From Methanocorpusculum sp. (lineage in GTDB: Archaea; Halobacteriota; Methanomicrobia; Methanomicrobiales; Methanocorpusculaceae), in assembly GCF_030655665.1 (NCBI RefSeq), contig NZ_JAUSPQ010000006.1, positions 280,359 through 344,358 of the forward strand: a DNA stretch of 64,000 nt, given 5' to 3'. This document shows, in pieces, positions 54,492 through 62,828 of the stretch (position 1 is the first letter of the stretch; each line of letters begins with the position of its first letter). The position numbers and the translations under genes were made by a program. The notes under the pieces are model-generated. The model searched no databases, was not told where the DNA came from, and saw only the letters and a list, made by a program, of their open reading frames with translations.

Positions 54492-55379
54492 ATGAATGAA
54501 GAACCCTGTATGATTGATAATCCATATTCCATCTCCTATCCGGAAATACTTGCTGTCGCATCCGAAGACGATACAACTGTCGAACTCATCGAAAGGTTTG
54601 ATTGTATCGGAGGGGCGATGTGGGTAAAAAATCATTATGCCAAGAGTCCACTTGTAAAAAGTTCCCGTATAGTTTCGGATACTCAGCGATTTATGCTTCA
54701 GACCGGCGATGTCAGCCTGCAGCTTGAAGGTTCATATTTTCCTGCCGGGATCTCCGGTGTGGAAGTAAATGATTCGGAGATATCCATCTCTTATCTTGGT
54801 CTTGGCGGCGGGGGTGTCGGGGCAAGTATCTGCCGGGCGACCGCCGGCGGGGTCTTACGTCATACTAGTGATGTGTGCGGCGGGGGAAAAGTTGCCGGAT
54901 CGACCATTTATCTACCGAGATATACCAGGGTCATCATCGGTCTCGATGATACGGATACGCCGGAAGAGGGTGCGACCTGGACGCTTGCCCACAACATATC
55001 GAAGGCTGTCCAGAGTCAGCAGTCCCGTTACCTTTCTCACACGATAACCCAACTCTTTCCGGTTCCCTACCGGACCAAGAACTGTGTTGCTCTCGCCTGT
55101 GAGTTTGCGACGACAGAACCCGAAAAACTCATCGACCGGTTTGAAGCTCTGGTCAGACGCTACACGCTTTCCGATGAGACGGGTCTTTGTGCCTACATCG
55201 GTTTTGATCCATCTGTGATAATGCCGTATGCAAGGAAAGTCAAAGCCGGCGAGGTAACTCTGGATGATTTTGAGACTGTTCGCCATCATCTTGATGTACG
55301 TATCGAGGGCCGGGGCATCATCGGAGCGGCGGCGGCGATACCGTTTTACACTAACTATACAGAGGCCCTTCTGATATGA
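54492..55379 (+). CDS. Methanogenesis marker protein 11-type protein
   Basis: 295 residues. Key segments: the glycine-rich YLGLGGGGVGASICRATA, GGGKVAGSTIYLPRY and the acidic GLDDTDTPEEGATW (DDTDT at 152-156), a motif also found in TiaS-type nucleotide-binding domains, then KNCVALACEF and ETGLCAYIGFDPS. Restricted to methanogens as far as I know, function unassigned. It is first in a seven-gene operon whose last four genes make the coenzyme B carbon chain, and its stop overlaps the radical SAM gene by 4 bases. A related protein is encoded at 61418-62476. The family name is by recognition. Confidence 0.82.
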   Translation: MNEEPCMIDNPYSISYPEILAVASEDDTTVELIERFDCIGGAMWVKNHYAKSPLVKSSRIVSDTQRFMLQTGDVSLQLEGSYFPAGISGVEVNDSEISISYLGLGGGGVGASICRATAGGVLRHTSDVCGGGKVAGSTIYLPRYTRVIIGLDDTDTPEEGATWTLAHNISKAVQSQQSRYLSHTITQLFPVPYRTKNCVALACEFATTEPEKLIDRFEALVRRYTLSDETGLCAYIGFDPSVIMPYARKVKAGEVTLDDFETVRHHLDVRIEGRGIIGAAAAIPFYTNYTEALLI

Positions 55380-56407
55380 TCCAGAGGGCAGAGACCGAAC
55401 ATTCGAAGGAACTCGGCTGCGCTAAGCACCTGCTTCTAGCGATCGGCTCTGCAAATGTTATTGGCGTTTCCCTTCCGGCTTCTTTGTCATCTCACGCGGG
55501 ACCTGGTGCCGGACAAGGCAGATCGGTATTTTTCTCCGACGGTGTTTCCCGGATACGGTTAACGCTGGATGAGAATAGTCCGGTTCTGATCGAAAACTCC
55601 GGAGAAACCGCTGTCCTAACGTTCGATGGACCTGGTGGTCTCATCTCTGTCGAAGGATTTGTGGAGAAAACCGGTTGTCACTGTCCAAAACAGGCATATA
55701 TCACGATAAATGAAGGCTGTATCTTCTCGTGCAGATATTGTAATGTCCCAAACCTGGATAAACACATTAAAACGCCTGATGAGATAGCTTCACTCATTTC
55801 AGATGCAGTCAGACGGGAAAATGTTGAGTGTATTTCTCTTACGAGCGGTGTTGTCGGCACAATGCAGGAAGAAGATGAACGGCTTTTTGCCATTCTGGAA
55901 CGGGTGAGACCCTTTGGTCTCCCGATCGGCGTTTCAGTTTATCCGACTCCCGGTCTTTCTCAAAGGCTCTTTGAACTCGGTGTTTCCGAGGTGAAGTTCA
56001 ATCTCGAGACCGCGACCGGGAAATTATTTGCTGAGATGTGTCCGAGTCTTGACCGGGATGTGTTATGCAATGCCCTTAAAGAAGCGGTCGGTATCTTTGG
56101 AAAAAACCGTGTTTATACCAACATCATTCTGGGTCTTGGCGAGTCAAAAGCCGAGATGAAACAGTGCATCACGCACTGTCTGGAAAACGGCGTGATCCCG
56201 ATCATCCGGCCCCTGACTCCGTCAGCGCAGCTCTCTCATTTTTCCCGTCCTTTGGCTGAAGATATTCTCAGCATCTCTGAATTCCTGCAGAGCGAACTTC
56301 TACGTTTCGGGCTTGACCCGTCAGCATCCAAAACCATGTGCGCAAAGTGTATGGGTTGTGATCTGACTCCGATGACTGATTTACACTTAGGGGAAGTGAC
56401 ACCATGA
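55376..56407 (+). CDS. Radical SAM protein of the aks operon
   Basis: 343 residues. Radical SAM motif C115-X3-C119-X2-C122 (EGCIFSCRYCNVPNLDKH), preceded by C101 and C103 (GCHCPKQAY). The TIM-barrel part contains SLTSGVVGTMQEEDERLF and KFNLETATGKLFAEMCPSLD. A C-terminal CAKCMGCD (C322, C325, C328) could hold a second cluster, as in sulfur-inserting or other two-cluster enzymes. It overlaps both neighbours by 4 bases between the marker-11 gene and the ThDP gene. The operon suggests a role in coenzyme B synthesis; thiol formation on the seven-carbon chain is an attractive but unproven guess. Confidence 0.85.
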   Translation: MIQRAETEHSKELGCAKHLLLAIGSANVIGVSLPASLSSHAGPGAGQGRSVFFSDGVSRIRLTLDENSPVLIENSGETAVLTFDGPGGLISVEGFVEKTGCHCPKQAYITINEGCIFSCRYCNVPNLDKHIKTPDEIASLISDAVRRENVECISLTSGVVGTMQEEDERLFAILERVRPFGLPIGVSVYPTPGLSQRLFELGVSEVKFNLETATGKLFAEMCPSLDRDVLCNALKEAVGIFGKNRVYTNIILGLGESKAEMKQCITHCLENGVIPIIRPLTPSAQLSHFSRPLAEDILSISEFLQSELLRFGLDPSASKTMCAKCMGCDLTPMTDLHLGEVTP

Positions 56408-57531
56408 AGGCTGAAGATCTTTTTGCATCCGCTGTTTTACATGCGGCGGATGTTTGTTACGCAGTTCCCGGCTATCCGGTCACGGATCTTGCAGAGAAGT
56501 GCGGTGCCGAATACACTGTCAATGAAAAGATCGCTCTTGAGTATGCTCTTGGGGCGTCTCTTTCCGGGAAAAGAGCTGTGGTCATCGTCAAAAATGCCGG
56601 TATGAACACTCTTTCTGATCCATTGGTCAGCACGACTTATCAGGGACTCAGGTCCGGAGTCGTGATCATTGCCGGTGATGATACTGAGGTTCGCGGTTCC
56701 CAGACACGGCAGGATTCCCGTGAGTATGGGGATGTTGCCTCGGTCCTGGTACTTGAACCAAAAACGAATGAACTCTGCCTCTCGATTGAGGCGGCCATGC
56801 AGAGTTCGGAAACCTACTCGAGGGTCGTGATCATCCGGGTGACCCCCGCGGTTTTGGATGCGGATATTCCGGAGGTTTCCATTCCTGAACGAAGAAATGG
56901 GTCTGGACCATTATTTCCGGATGATCTGACGATGAAAGGGCGGTGCGAATACGCAGAGAACATCACCGCCGATATGAAAGATGATCAGACCCGGCAGATG
57001 ATCGTTCCTGAGACATTTGCAGCAAGAGGCCATTTTCGAACTCTCTGTAAAAACTGTCCGTACAAACCGCTCTTTCGCATCCTGAAAAGCACGCTTTCGC
57101 TGAATAAGACCGCCGCGATCTGCGATACCGGCTGCTCGCTTCTTTCAAAGAACCCGCCTTTTTGTTTCTCACTCGCAAACTATGGGCTCGGCTCTTCTCC
57201 CGCGGTTGCTTCGAAGAGCACGAAGGTCGCTCTCATGGGCGATTATGCGGTTTTGCACTCAGGTCTGAATGCTCTCATAGATATTTGCGAAAAGCAAGGC
57301 TCTCTGTTCTGCATTATTTTGAAAAACAGAAAACTGGCCATGACCGGCGGTCAGGACTGCCCGGATATTCTGCCCTATCTGGTCCCATTTACCCCTACTG
57401 TCGTTTCCGCCGCCGATCCGTGCCTTGAAGAGTTGATTGAAAAAGGAGTTGTCGAAAACACCGGACTCGTAATTCTGGTCATCGAAGGGGAATGCCCCTC
57501 TGGAGAAAATCATGAAACCATTGAATGTTGA
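56404..57531 (+). CDS. IorA-like thiamine-diphosphate protein of the aks operon
   Basis: 375 residues. The N-terminal half resembles the pyrimidine domain of indolepyruvate oxidoreductase alpha (FASAVLHAADVCYAVPGYPV, NEKIALEYALGASLSGKRAV). The C-terminal half has CKNCP (215-219) and the diphosphate-binding span from GDY (279-281) to N308, then RKLAMTGGQD. It stops there: the two-cluster ferredoxin domain of true IorA is missing, and no IorB follows. This fits a non-oxidative decarboxylase. Being directly upstream of aksA, it is my best candidate for 2-oxosuberate decarboxylase. Its end overlaps aksA by 20 bases. Confidence 0.82.
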   Translation: MKAEDLFASAVLHAADVCYAVPGYPVTDLAEKCGAEYTVNEKIALEYALGASLSGKRAVVIVKNAGMNTLSDPLVSTTYQGLRSGVVIIAGDDTEVRGSQTRQDSREYGDVASVLVLEPKTNELCLSIEAAMQSSETYSRVVIIRVTPAVLDADIPEVSIPERRNGSGPLFPDDLTMKGRCEYAENITADMKDDQTRQMIVPETFAARGHFRTLCKNCPYKPLFRILKSTLSLNKTAAICDTGCSLLSKNPPFCFSLANYGLGSSPAVASKSTKVALMGDYAVLHSGLNALIDICEKQGSLFCIILKNRKLAMTGGQDCPDILPYLVPFTPTVVSAADPCLEELIEKGVVENTGLVILVIEGECPSGENHETIEC

Positions 57532-58678
57532 GATATGCGATGTAACGCTCAGGGATGGTGAACAGACACCTGGCGTGTCGTTCACCTGCGAAGAAAAACA
57601 GGATATCGCCCAACGCCTTTCCGATATCGGAATCGATATCATCGAAGCAGGATTTCCCAGCGTATCCGAGTATGAAAAGCGCAGCGTCAGATCCATCGTC
57701 GAGATGGATCTGCCGTCCGAGATCTGCTGTTTATCCCGCTGTGTCCAAAGCGATATCGACGCGGCGATAGACTGTGGTGTCGATCTTGTCAGTCTGTTTT
57801 TTGCCACGTCGGATCTGCATCTCCGTATAAAATACAAAAAGACCCGGGAAGAGATGCTTGATCTTGCTCTTGGCATGCTGGATTATGCTCTCGATCACGG
57901 AATAAAGGTCAGGTTCTCCGCCGAGGATGCGTCGAGGACCGACGTCGGATTTTTGAAAGAGATGTATGCAAAAGGAGCTGAGCGTGGAGCTTCATATAGC
58001 AGTTATGCCGATACGGTCGGCTGTATGACGCCTATTTCAATGTACGAGACCGTGCTTGAACTGAACGCCGGGCTGAAAAATCCTCTGTGTGTTCACTGTC
58101 ACAATGACATGGGTTTTGCGAGTGCAAATACGTTTACTGCAGCCCAGGCGGGGGCATTTCAGCTTCACACGACCGTTAACGGCATCGGCGAACGATGCGG
58201 GAACGCTTCTCTTGAGGAAGTTCTCGTCGCACTCAGGATGCAGGGGGGTGTTGACCGATATGATCTGTCTGCTCTTCAGTCTCTTTCACGGACTGTGGAA
58301 ACCTATTCCGGTATCAAAATTGCAAAGACAAAACCAGTTGTGGGTGAGCATGCCTTCTGTCATGAAAGCGGGATCCACATCGCTGCTTTGATCCAGGACA
58401 GAAATACGTATGAGTATTATCCGCCCGAGATGGTCGGATCCGAGCAGAAGTTCATTCTCGGAAAACATACCGGAAGAAAAGGACTCGAGTATATTCTGAC
58501 GACCATTGGATACAGCCCTGTCCCAGGTGAGGTCGATGTAATTTTGGAGCGGATCAAATCGATCAGCGAGACAAAACAGAGTATCACTCAGGATGTTCTT
58601 CTCTCGGTAATTACTGAGACAAGACAGGAAACTGAATTACAAAAGACGTCAGGTTCGGATAAAGCCAGGACGGGATGA
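57512..58678 (+). CDS. aksA: (Homo)n-citrate synthase AksA
   Basis: 388 residues. Homocitrate/isopropylmalate synthase signature ICDVTLRDGEQTPGVSFTCE, metal-binding HCHNDMGFASANTF, and NGIGERCGNASLEEVLVAL, with no C-terminal LeuA regulatory domain. Condenses acetyl-CoA with 2-oxoglutarate and its longer homologues, extending the chain towards 2-oxosuberate. LeuA and CimA are similar in sequence; the assignment rests on the adjoining aksD, aksE with YLRT, and aksF. It overlaps aksD by 4 bases. Confidence 0.9.
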   Translation: MKPLNVEICDVTLRDGEQTPGVSFTCEEKQDIAQRLSDIGIDIIEAGFPSVSEYEKRSVRSIVEMDLPSEICCLSRCVQSDIDAAIDCGVDLVSLFFATSDLHLRIKYKKTREEMLDLALGMLDYALDHGIKVRFSAEDASRTDVGFLKEMYAKGAERGASYSSYADTVGCMTPISMYETVLELNAGLKNPLCVHCHNDMGFASANTFTAAQAGAFQLHTTVNGIGERCGNASLEEVLVALRMQGGVDRYDLSALQSLSRTVETYSGIKIAKTKPVVGEHAFCHESGIHIAALIQDRNTYEYYPPEMVGSEQKFILGKHTGRKGLEYILTTIGYSPVPGEVDVILERIKSISETKQSITQDVLLSVITETRQETELQKTSGSDKARTG

Positions 58679-59925
58679 ATATGGCAGGAACACTTTCAGA
58701 ACGGATCCTCGGGTCTGCCGAAGGAACGTATGTTGACCGGATGGTCGATCGTGCATTTGCCCATGACGGGACCGGCGCCCAGGCACTGGTTGCATTTGAA
58801 GACTTCCGGATCCCGGACAAGACCGTAGTTCATCCGGAAAAACTGTCTATTATATATGATCACATCTCGCCGGCGAATAACTCGGTCACGGCCAATCTTC
58901 AGGGAAATCTTCGGACGTTTTCCCGACAGAACGGGATGCAGTTTCATGATGTCGGCTGCGGGATCTGTCATCAGATAATGAGTGAAGGAGGCTGTCTTCC
59001 AAATGAGATAGTTGTCGGGGCAGATTCACATTCATGCACTCTTGGAGCACTGGGTGCATTTGCGACCGGGGTCGGAGCAACCGATATGGCGGGGATCTGG
59101 GCTACCGGTGGGACCTGGTTTAGAGTTCCAGAGTCGATAGGTATTGTGCTTTCAGGCAAACTGTCTGGTCATGCTGAGCCGAAGGATGTCGCACTATCTT
59201 ATGTAAAGGCGCTTGGAATGGACGGCGGGACCTACAAAGCTCTGGAGTTTATCGGTGATGGGGCTGCCGGCATGCCTGTCGAAGGAAGACTGACCCTTTC
59301 AAATATGGCTGTTGAGACCGGGGCGAAAGTTGGTCTTTTCTATGCGGATGCATTGACCCGGGAACATTTGTTAGTATATGGTGCGAATGAAAAAACGATT
59401 CATATGCAGAAACCCGACGACTGTGCCTATGAATCAGAAGTACATATTGACCTCGATAACATTGAACCGCTTCTCGCGGTTCCTCACCGGGTCGATAATG
59501 CCGTATCAGTGACACAGTATTCGGGCACTCAAATCGATCAGGTATTCGTCGGTACTTGTACAAACGGGCGGTTTGAGGATCTTAAACGGTTCGCTGATAT
59601 TGTCAGGGGCAAAAAAGTCGCTATCAGAACGATCGTTACGCCTGCTTCAAAGGATGTTTATGCAAAAGCCGTAGCAACAGGCGTTCTGTCCGATATCCTC
59701 GAGGCGGGGTGTGTCATATGTCCGCCGGGCTGCGGTCCCTGTCTTGGGGCACATATGGGTGTCCTTGGCGAAGGCGAGGTGGGTCTTTCAACAGCGAACC
59801 GGAATTTCAAAAATCGGATGGGTGTCGATGCCGAGTACTATCTCTGTTCTCCCTCGACGGCTGCTATTAGCGCTCTCTATGGTGAGATCAGATCTCCAGA
59901 TGAACTGGAAGGGGGGGTGAACTGA
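58675..59925 (+). CDS. aksD: Homoaconitase large subunit AksD
   Basis: 416 residues. Fe-S ligands C295 (FVGTCTNGRFEDL), C353 and C356 (PPGCGPCLGAHMG), with GADSHSCTLGALGAFATGVG. Dehydrates and rehydrates homocitrate, homo2-citrate and homo3-citrate together with AksE. The stop shares one base with the aksE start. LeuC-type isopropylmalate isomerases are close relatives. Confidence 0.92.
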   Translation: MNMAGTLSERILGSAEGTYVDRMVDRAFAHDGTGAQALVAFEDFRIPDKTVVHPEKLSIIYDHISPANNSVTANLQGNLRTFSRQNGMQFHDVGCGICHQIMSEGGCLPNEIVVGADSHSCTLGALGAFATGVGATDMAGIWATGGTWFRVPESIGIVLSGKLSGHAEPKDVALSYVKALGMDGGTYKALEFIGDGAAGMPVEGRLTLSNMAVETGAKVGLFYADALTREHLLVYGANEKTIHMQKPDDCAYESEVHIDLDNIEPLLAVPHRVDNAVSVTQYSGTQIDQVFVGTCTNGRFEDLKRFADIVRGKKVAIRTIVTPASKDVYAKAVATGVLSDILEAGCVICPPGCGPCLGAHMGVLGEGEVGLSTANRNFKNRMGVDAEYYLCSPSTAAISALYGEIRSPDELEGGVN

Positions 59926-60401
59926 TGATTCTATCAGGACATGCCGTGGTGATCGGTGAGGATGTGGATACCGATATGATCATCGCCGGGCGTTATCTTA
60001 GGACGACTGATCGTTCGATATGGGTGGAGCATGCCTTTGAAGATTATGATAGGAGTATTGCCGGAAGACTAAACGGTTCTATACTGGTTGCCGGGAAAAA
60101 CATCGGGTGCGGATCATCCCGCGAGCAGGCGGCAGCAGCTCTCAAGGAAGCGGGGGTTCGTGCCGTCGTTGCTCCTTCTTTTGCTCGGATATTTTTCCGG
60201 AACTGTGTTAATCTTGGATTATATGTATTTGAGGCGGATGTCGTGTGTGAGGATGGGGATATCATTTCCTTTGACACCGATGATTCGTATGTCAAAACAT
60301 CAGATTCCGTTTATCAGGCAAAACCTCTCTCAAATCGTATGAAGGAGATACTGTCTGCCGGCGGTCTGAATGCCTATCTTTCTAGTCGGGGTGAACCGTG
60401 A
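59925..60401 (+). CDS. aksE: Homoaconitase small subunit AksE
   Basis: 158 residues. Conserved GEDVDTDMIIAGRYLRT, GCGSSREQAAAALKEAGVRA and VVAPSFARIFFRNCVNLGL. The loop at residues 24-27 reads YLRT; Arg26 there is the residue described for the Methanocaldococcus homoaconitase as recognising the longer acid's distal carboxylate, whereas isopropylmalate isomerases have a different loop. This supports a coenzyme B role over leucine synthesis. It overlaps aksF by 4 bases. Confidence 0.93.
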   Translation: MILSGHAVVIGEDVDTDMIIAGRYLRTTDRSIWVEHAFEDYDRSIAGRLNGSILVAGKNIGCGSSREQAAAALKEAGVRAVVAPSFARIFFRNCVNLGLYVFEADVVCEDGDIISFDTDDSYVKTSDSVYQAKPLSNRMKEILSAGGLNAYLSSRGEP

Positions 60402-61408
60402 GCCTTCGTATTGCGGTATCGGAGGGCGATGGTATCGGACATGAGGTGATACCTGAGGCACAAAAGATCCTTGAGCATTTTCTCCCAGATGCAAATTTTT
60501 TTGAGGTTGAACTGGGACTTTCCAAATGGGAGAAAACCGGGTCTGCGTGTTCTCCAGAAGATATTCGTGAACTGAAAGGTGCTGACGCGATTCTTTTCGG
60601 CGCAGTAACAACTCCTCCTGACCCGGATTATCGGAGTGTTCTTTTACAGATCCGGCACGAACTTGATCTGTATGCGAATCTTCGTCCAATACGATCACTT
60701 CAGTTACACGGCGATGAATCCGCAGTTGATATGATGATCGTCCGGGAGAATACTGAGGGACTTTACTCGGGTATCGAGGAGATCGGTACCGAGAGGTCGA
60801 CGACCCTTCGCGTGGTGACGAAATTCGGATCCAAGAGGATAGCGGAAAAAGCATGCTCTCTTTTTTTGGAACGAAATTCGGAAAAGCCGCTCGTTATCGG
60901 ATACAAAGGGAACGTGCTCAAATCCGATCTGCTTTTCAGAGACACCTGTAACGAGGTTGCAGAGTCATACGGGATACAAACGAAAGCTGTGTTTATCGAT
61001 GCACTATGTCTTGATGTTTTACAACATCCGAAAAATTATGATGTGAGTGTTACAACAAACATGTTTGGCGACATCTTAAGTGATGTCTGCGGATATCTCA
61101 CCGGGGGCCTAGGTATGCTTCCGAGTGCGAACATCGGTGATAAGTATGCATTTTTTGAGCCTGTCCACGGGAGTGCTCCGGATATTGCCGGTAAGGGTAT
61201 AGCAAATCCGGTTGCTGCGATCCGAAGTGCAGCAATGATGCTTGAGCATTTTGGGATGAAGCATGAGGCGGATCTGGTCGAAGAATCGATTTGTGATCTG
61301 ATCATCAGCGGTGTATCAACGCCCGATCTTGGAGGTTGTGAATCAACTTCGTCGTTTGGCAGCCGTTTGCTTGAATCCGTCTGTAAAAAAGAAGAAAGAG
61401 AAAAATAA
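60398..61408 (+). CDS. aksF: (Homo)n-isocitrate dehydrogenase AksF
   Basis: 336 residues. Beta-decarboxylating dehydrogenase family: GDGIGHEVIPEAQKILEHF, IVRENTEGLYSGIEEIGTE, the substrate-binding YKGNVLKSDLLFRDTC, MFGDILSDVCGYLTGGLGML and the cofactor loop EPVHGSAPDIAGKGIANPVA. Oxidises and decarboxylates homo-isocitrates to the next 2-oxo acid. Last gene of the operon, followed by a seven-T run. Confidence 0.92.
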   Translation: MSLRIAVSEGDGIGHEVIPEAQKILEHFLPDANFFEVELGLSKWEKTGSACSPEDIRELKGADAILFGAVTTPPDPDYRSVLLQIRHELDLYANLRPIRSLQLHGDESAVDMMIVRENTEGLYSGIEEIGTERSTTLRVVTKFGSKRIAEKACSLFLERNSEKPLVIGYKGNVLKSDLLFRDTCNEVAESYGIQTKAVFIDALCLDVLQHPKNYDVSVTTNMFGDILSDVCGYLTGGLGMLPSANIGDKYAFFEPVHGSAPDIAGKGIANPVAAIRSAAMMLEHFGMKHEADLVEESICDLIISGVSTPDLGGCESTSSFGSRLLESVCKKEEREK

Positions 61409-61411
61409 ATC

Positions 61412-61418
61412 TTTTTTT
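61412..61418 (+). terminator. Oligo-T terminator after the aks operon
   Basis: Seven T residues four bases after the aksF stop, overlapping the end of the convergent gene. Confidence 0.5.
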
Positions 61419-62476
61419 CACGGGGTCTCGCCGTACAGACCTGCGGCTTCAACACCACCGTCTGCCCAGAGAAGTGCTCCGAGAGCCCCGATCCTCCCCT
61501 TTCCATTTGCACTATCTATATAGATGATACCGAGTTTTTCTGCTTCGGTTATTGCTTCTTCACGTGTCAGCAGTTCGGTTTTCACTCGCTTTGCATATGT
61601 TGAATCCGGGAGACGAATACCGGCAAAGTAGCAGATCCCAGTCGTTTTGCTCATCGTTTTTTCTTCGATGAATGATTTGACAAATGCGATCAGTTCGTTT
61701 TTCATCTCTGGTTTTACTGCGAACGTGATCACTGAACCTGTACAGTTGGTGGTCTTCTCGGGAGCCTTGGGGTTGAGCTGGATGATCCGCATTCCAAGGA
61801 AGGTGGTCCCATCAATTGGACAGGCTTCACCGCACTTCAAAGCGAGGACCCATGTTGCTCCCCCCTCTTTTGTGTCAGTATCATCTATACCAAAGGTGAC
61901 CTTCTCATATTTCGGCAGGATAATGGTGCTTCTGCATATCCGTGCACCGCCTACTTTCAGATCTTCTTCGCTGGCATATTCTGTTCTGATGACGCCCGGT
62001 GCCTGGGATAAGCAGGCGGCCACTCCCACTCCGGCTCCAGCTGCTCCTGCCCAGGAGGTTCGTACTTCGTTTCCCTTTACAATAACTGCTTCAAGCGCCT
62101 GCCCGCCAAGTTCCGTGTCCGAGGGTCCAAAGCAGATTGGGTATGAGCCGATATTTGCGAGCATCGTCATTGTGGTACCTTCGGTTTTTGCGGAGATGAG
62201 TGCTCCTTTTGCTCTTCTCCGGTTCATATGATCCCATTCGATCGGGCCTCTTGCATGACATTGTTCATGTATCTCGGCAATGCCGTTTTTCTCATCGGTC
62301 ATCACAAGGAGCCGATGACAGAACATCGGTCCAAATTTTTCTTTTATCTGATCTGGGGTTAATGTCAATGTCATATTTTTGATACCGGGAATTTCGTTAA
62401 CAGAAATATCGGTTGTGGGAGTATAAGTGATATTCGATAGGTTGGGATCCAAGGGCCCACTTATATTAATCATCAT
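61418..62476 (-). CDS. Marker-11-like paralogue with IDDTDT motif
   Basis: 352 residues from the ATG at 62476; an ATG at 62503 or one at 62374 is also possible because no ribosome-binding site is clear. It shares a core with the protein at 54492: AGAAGAGVGVAACLSQAPGV, GGARICRSTIILPKYEKVTF, then GIDDTDTKEGGATWVLALK, TTNCTGSVITFAV and TTGICYFAGI. The N-terminal 120 residues (FGPMFCHRLLVMTDEKNG and others) differ and are not found in the shorter paralogue. Convergent with aksF. Probably methanogen-specific; function unknown. Confidence 0.82.
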   Translation of the reverse strand: MMINISGPLDPNLSNITYTPTTDISVNEIPGIKNMTLTLTPDQIKEKFGPMFCHRLLVMTDEKNGIAEIHEQCHARGPIEWDHMNRRRAKGALISAKTEGTTMTMLANIGSYPICFGPSDTELGGQALEAVIVKGNEVRTSWAGAAGAGVGVAACLSQAPGVIRTEYASEEDLKVGGARICRSTIILPKYEKVTFGIDDTDTKEGGATWVLALKCGEACPIDGTTFLGMRIIQLNPKAPEKTTNCTGSVITFAVKPEMKNELIAFVKSFIEEKTMSKTTGICYFAGIRLPDSTYAKRVKTELLTREEAITEAEKLGIIYIDSANGKGRIGALGALLWADGGVEAAGLYGETP

Positions 62477-62828
62477 CTGACAATCAAACCTGATTGATAT
62501 CACGTGTTATTTAATCACGTTTTTCGCCTGGTTGAAATGTTGGAAAACGCGCGAAATTGGATTTTATTTGAAAATAAATAATAATTGGGGGTTAATTGAA
62601 GAACCCTCTCTAATTTGATAGGTTATATTTGATGTATTTTTTGAATAATATTGGTGGGCTTGTTTTTCAAAATTAGTTTAACAATATCTAAATGATAAGA
62701 TATTTTGATGAATATGTGCAAATCGGAGCCAGAATCTTGCTTCTTTTGATTAAGAACATTTATCTATCTTCTTACTCAACTATAACAGTAATCGATTTCG
62801 GTCGATTAAAGGCTGGTGCATATAAGCA
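62477..62828. other. A/T-rich intergenic region before fwdG
   Basis: 352 bases separating two divergent units. No coding potential beyond a weak frame at 62692-62886 that overlaps fwdG out of frame. It should hold both promoters and contains the palindrome listed next. Confidence 0.4.
62789..62808 (+). promoter_or_regulatory. Palindrome or leader hairpin before fwdG
   Basis: TAATCGA-TTTCGG-TCGATTA is a perfect 7-base inverted repeat with a 6-base loop, 20 bases before the fwdG start codon. As RNA it would form a UUCG-type hairpin in the leader; as DNA it could be an operator. Confidence 0.35.

Noticed and set aside
54087..62476. Reading aksA-aksD-aksE-aksF as leucine biosynthesis genes
   Set aside because: The YLRT loop in the small isomerase subunit, absence of a LeuA regulatory domain and the marker-11 neighbour favour the coenzyme B pathway.
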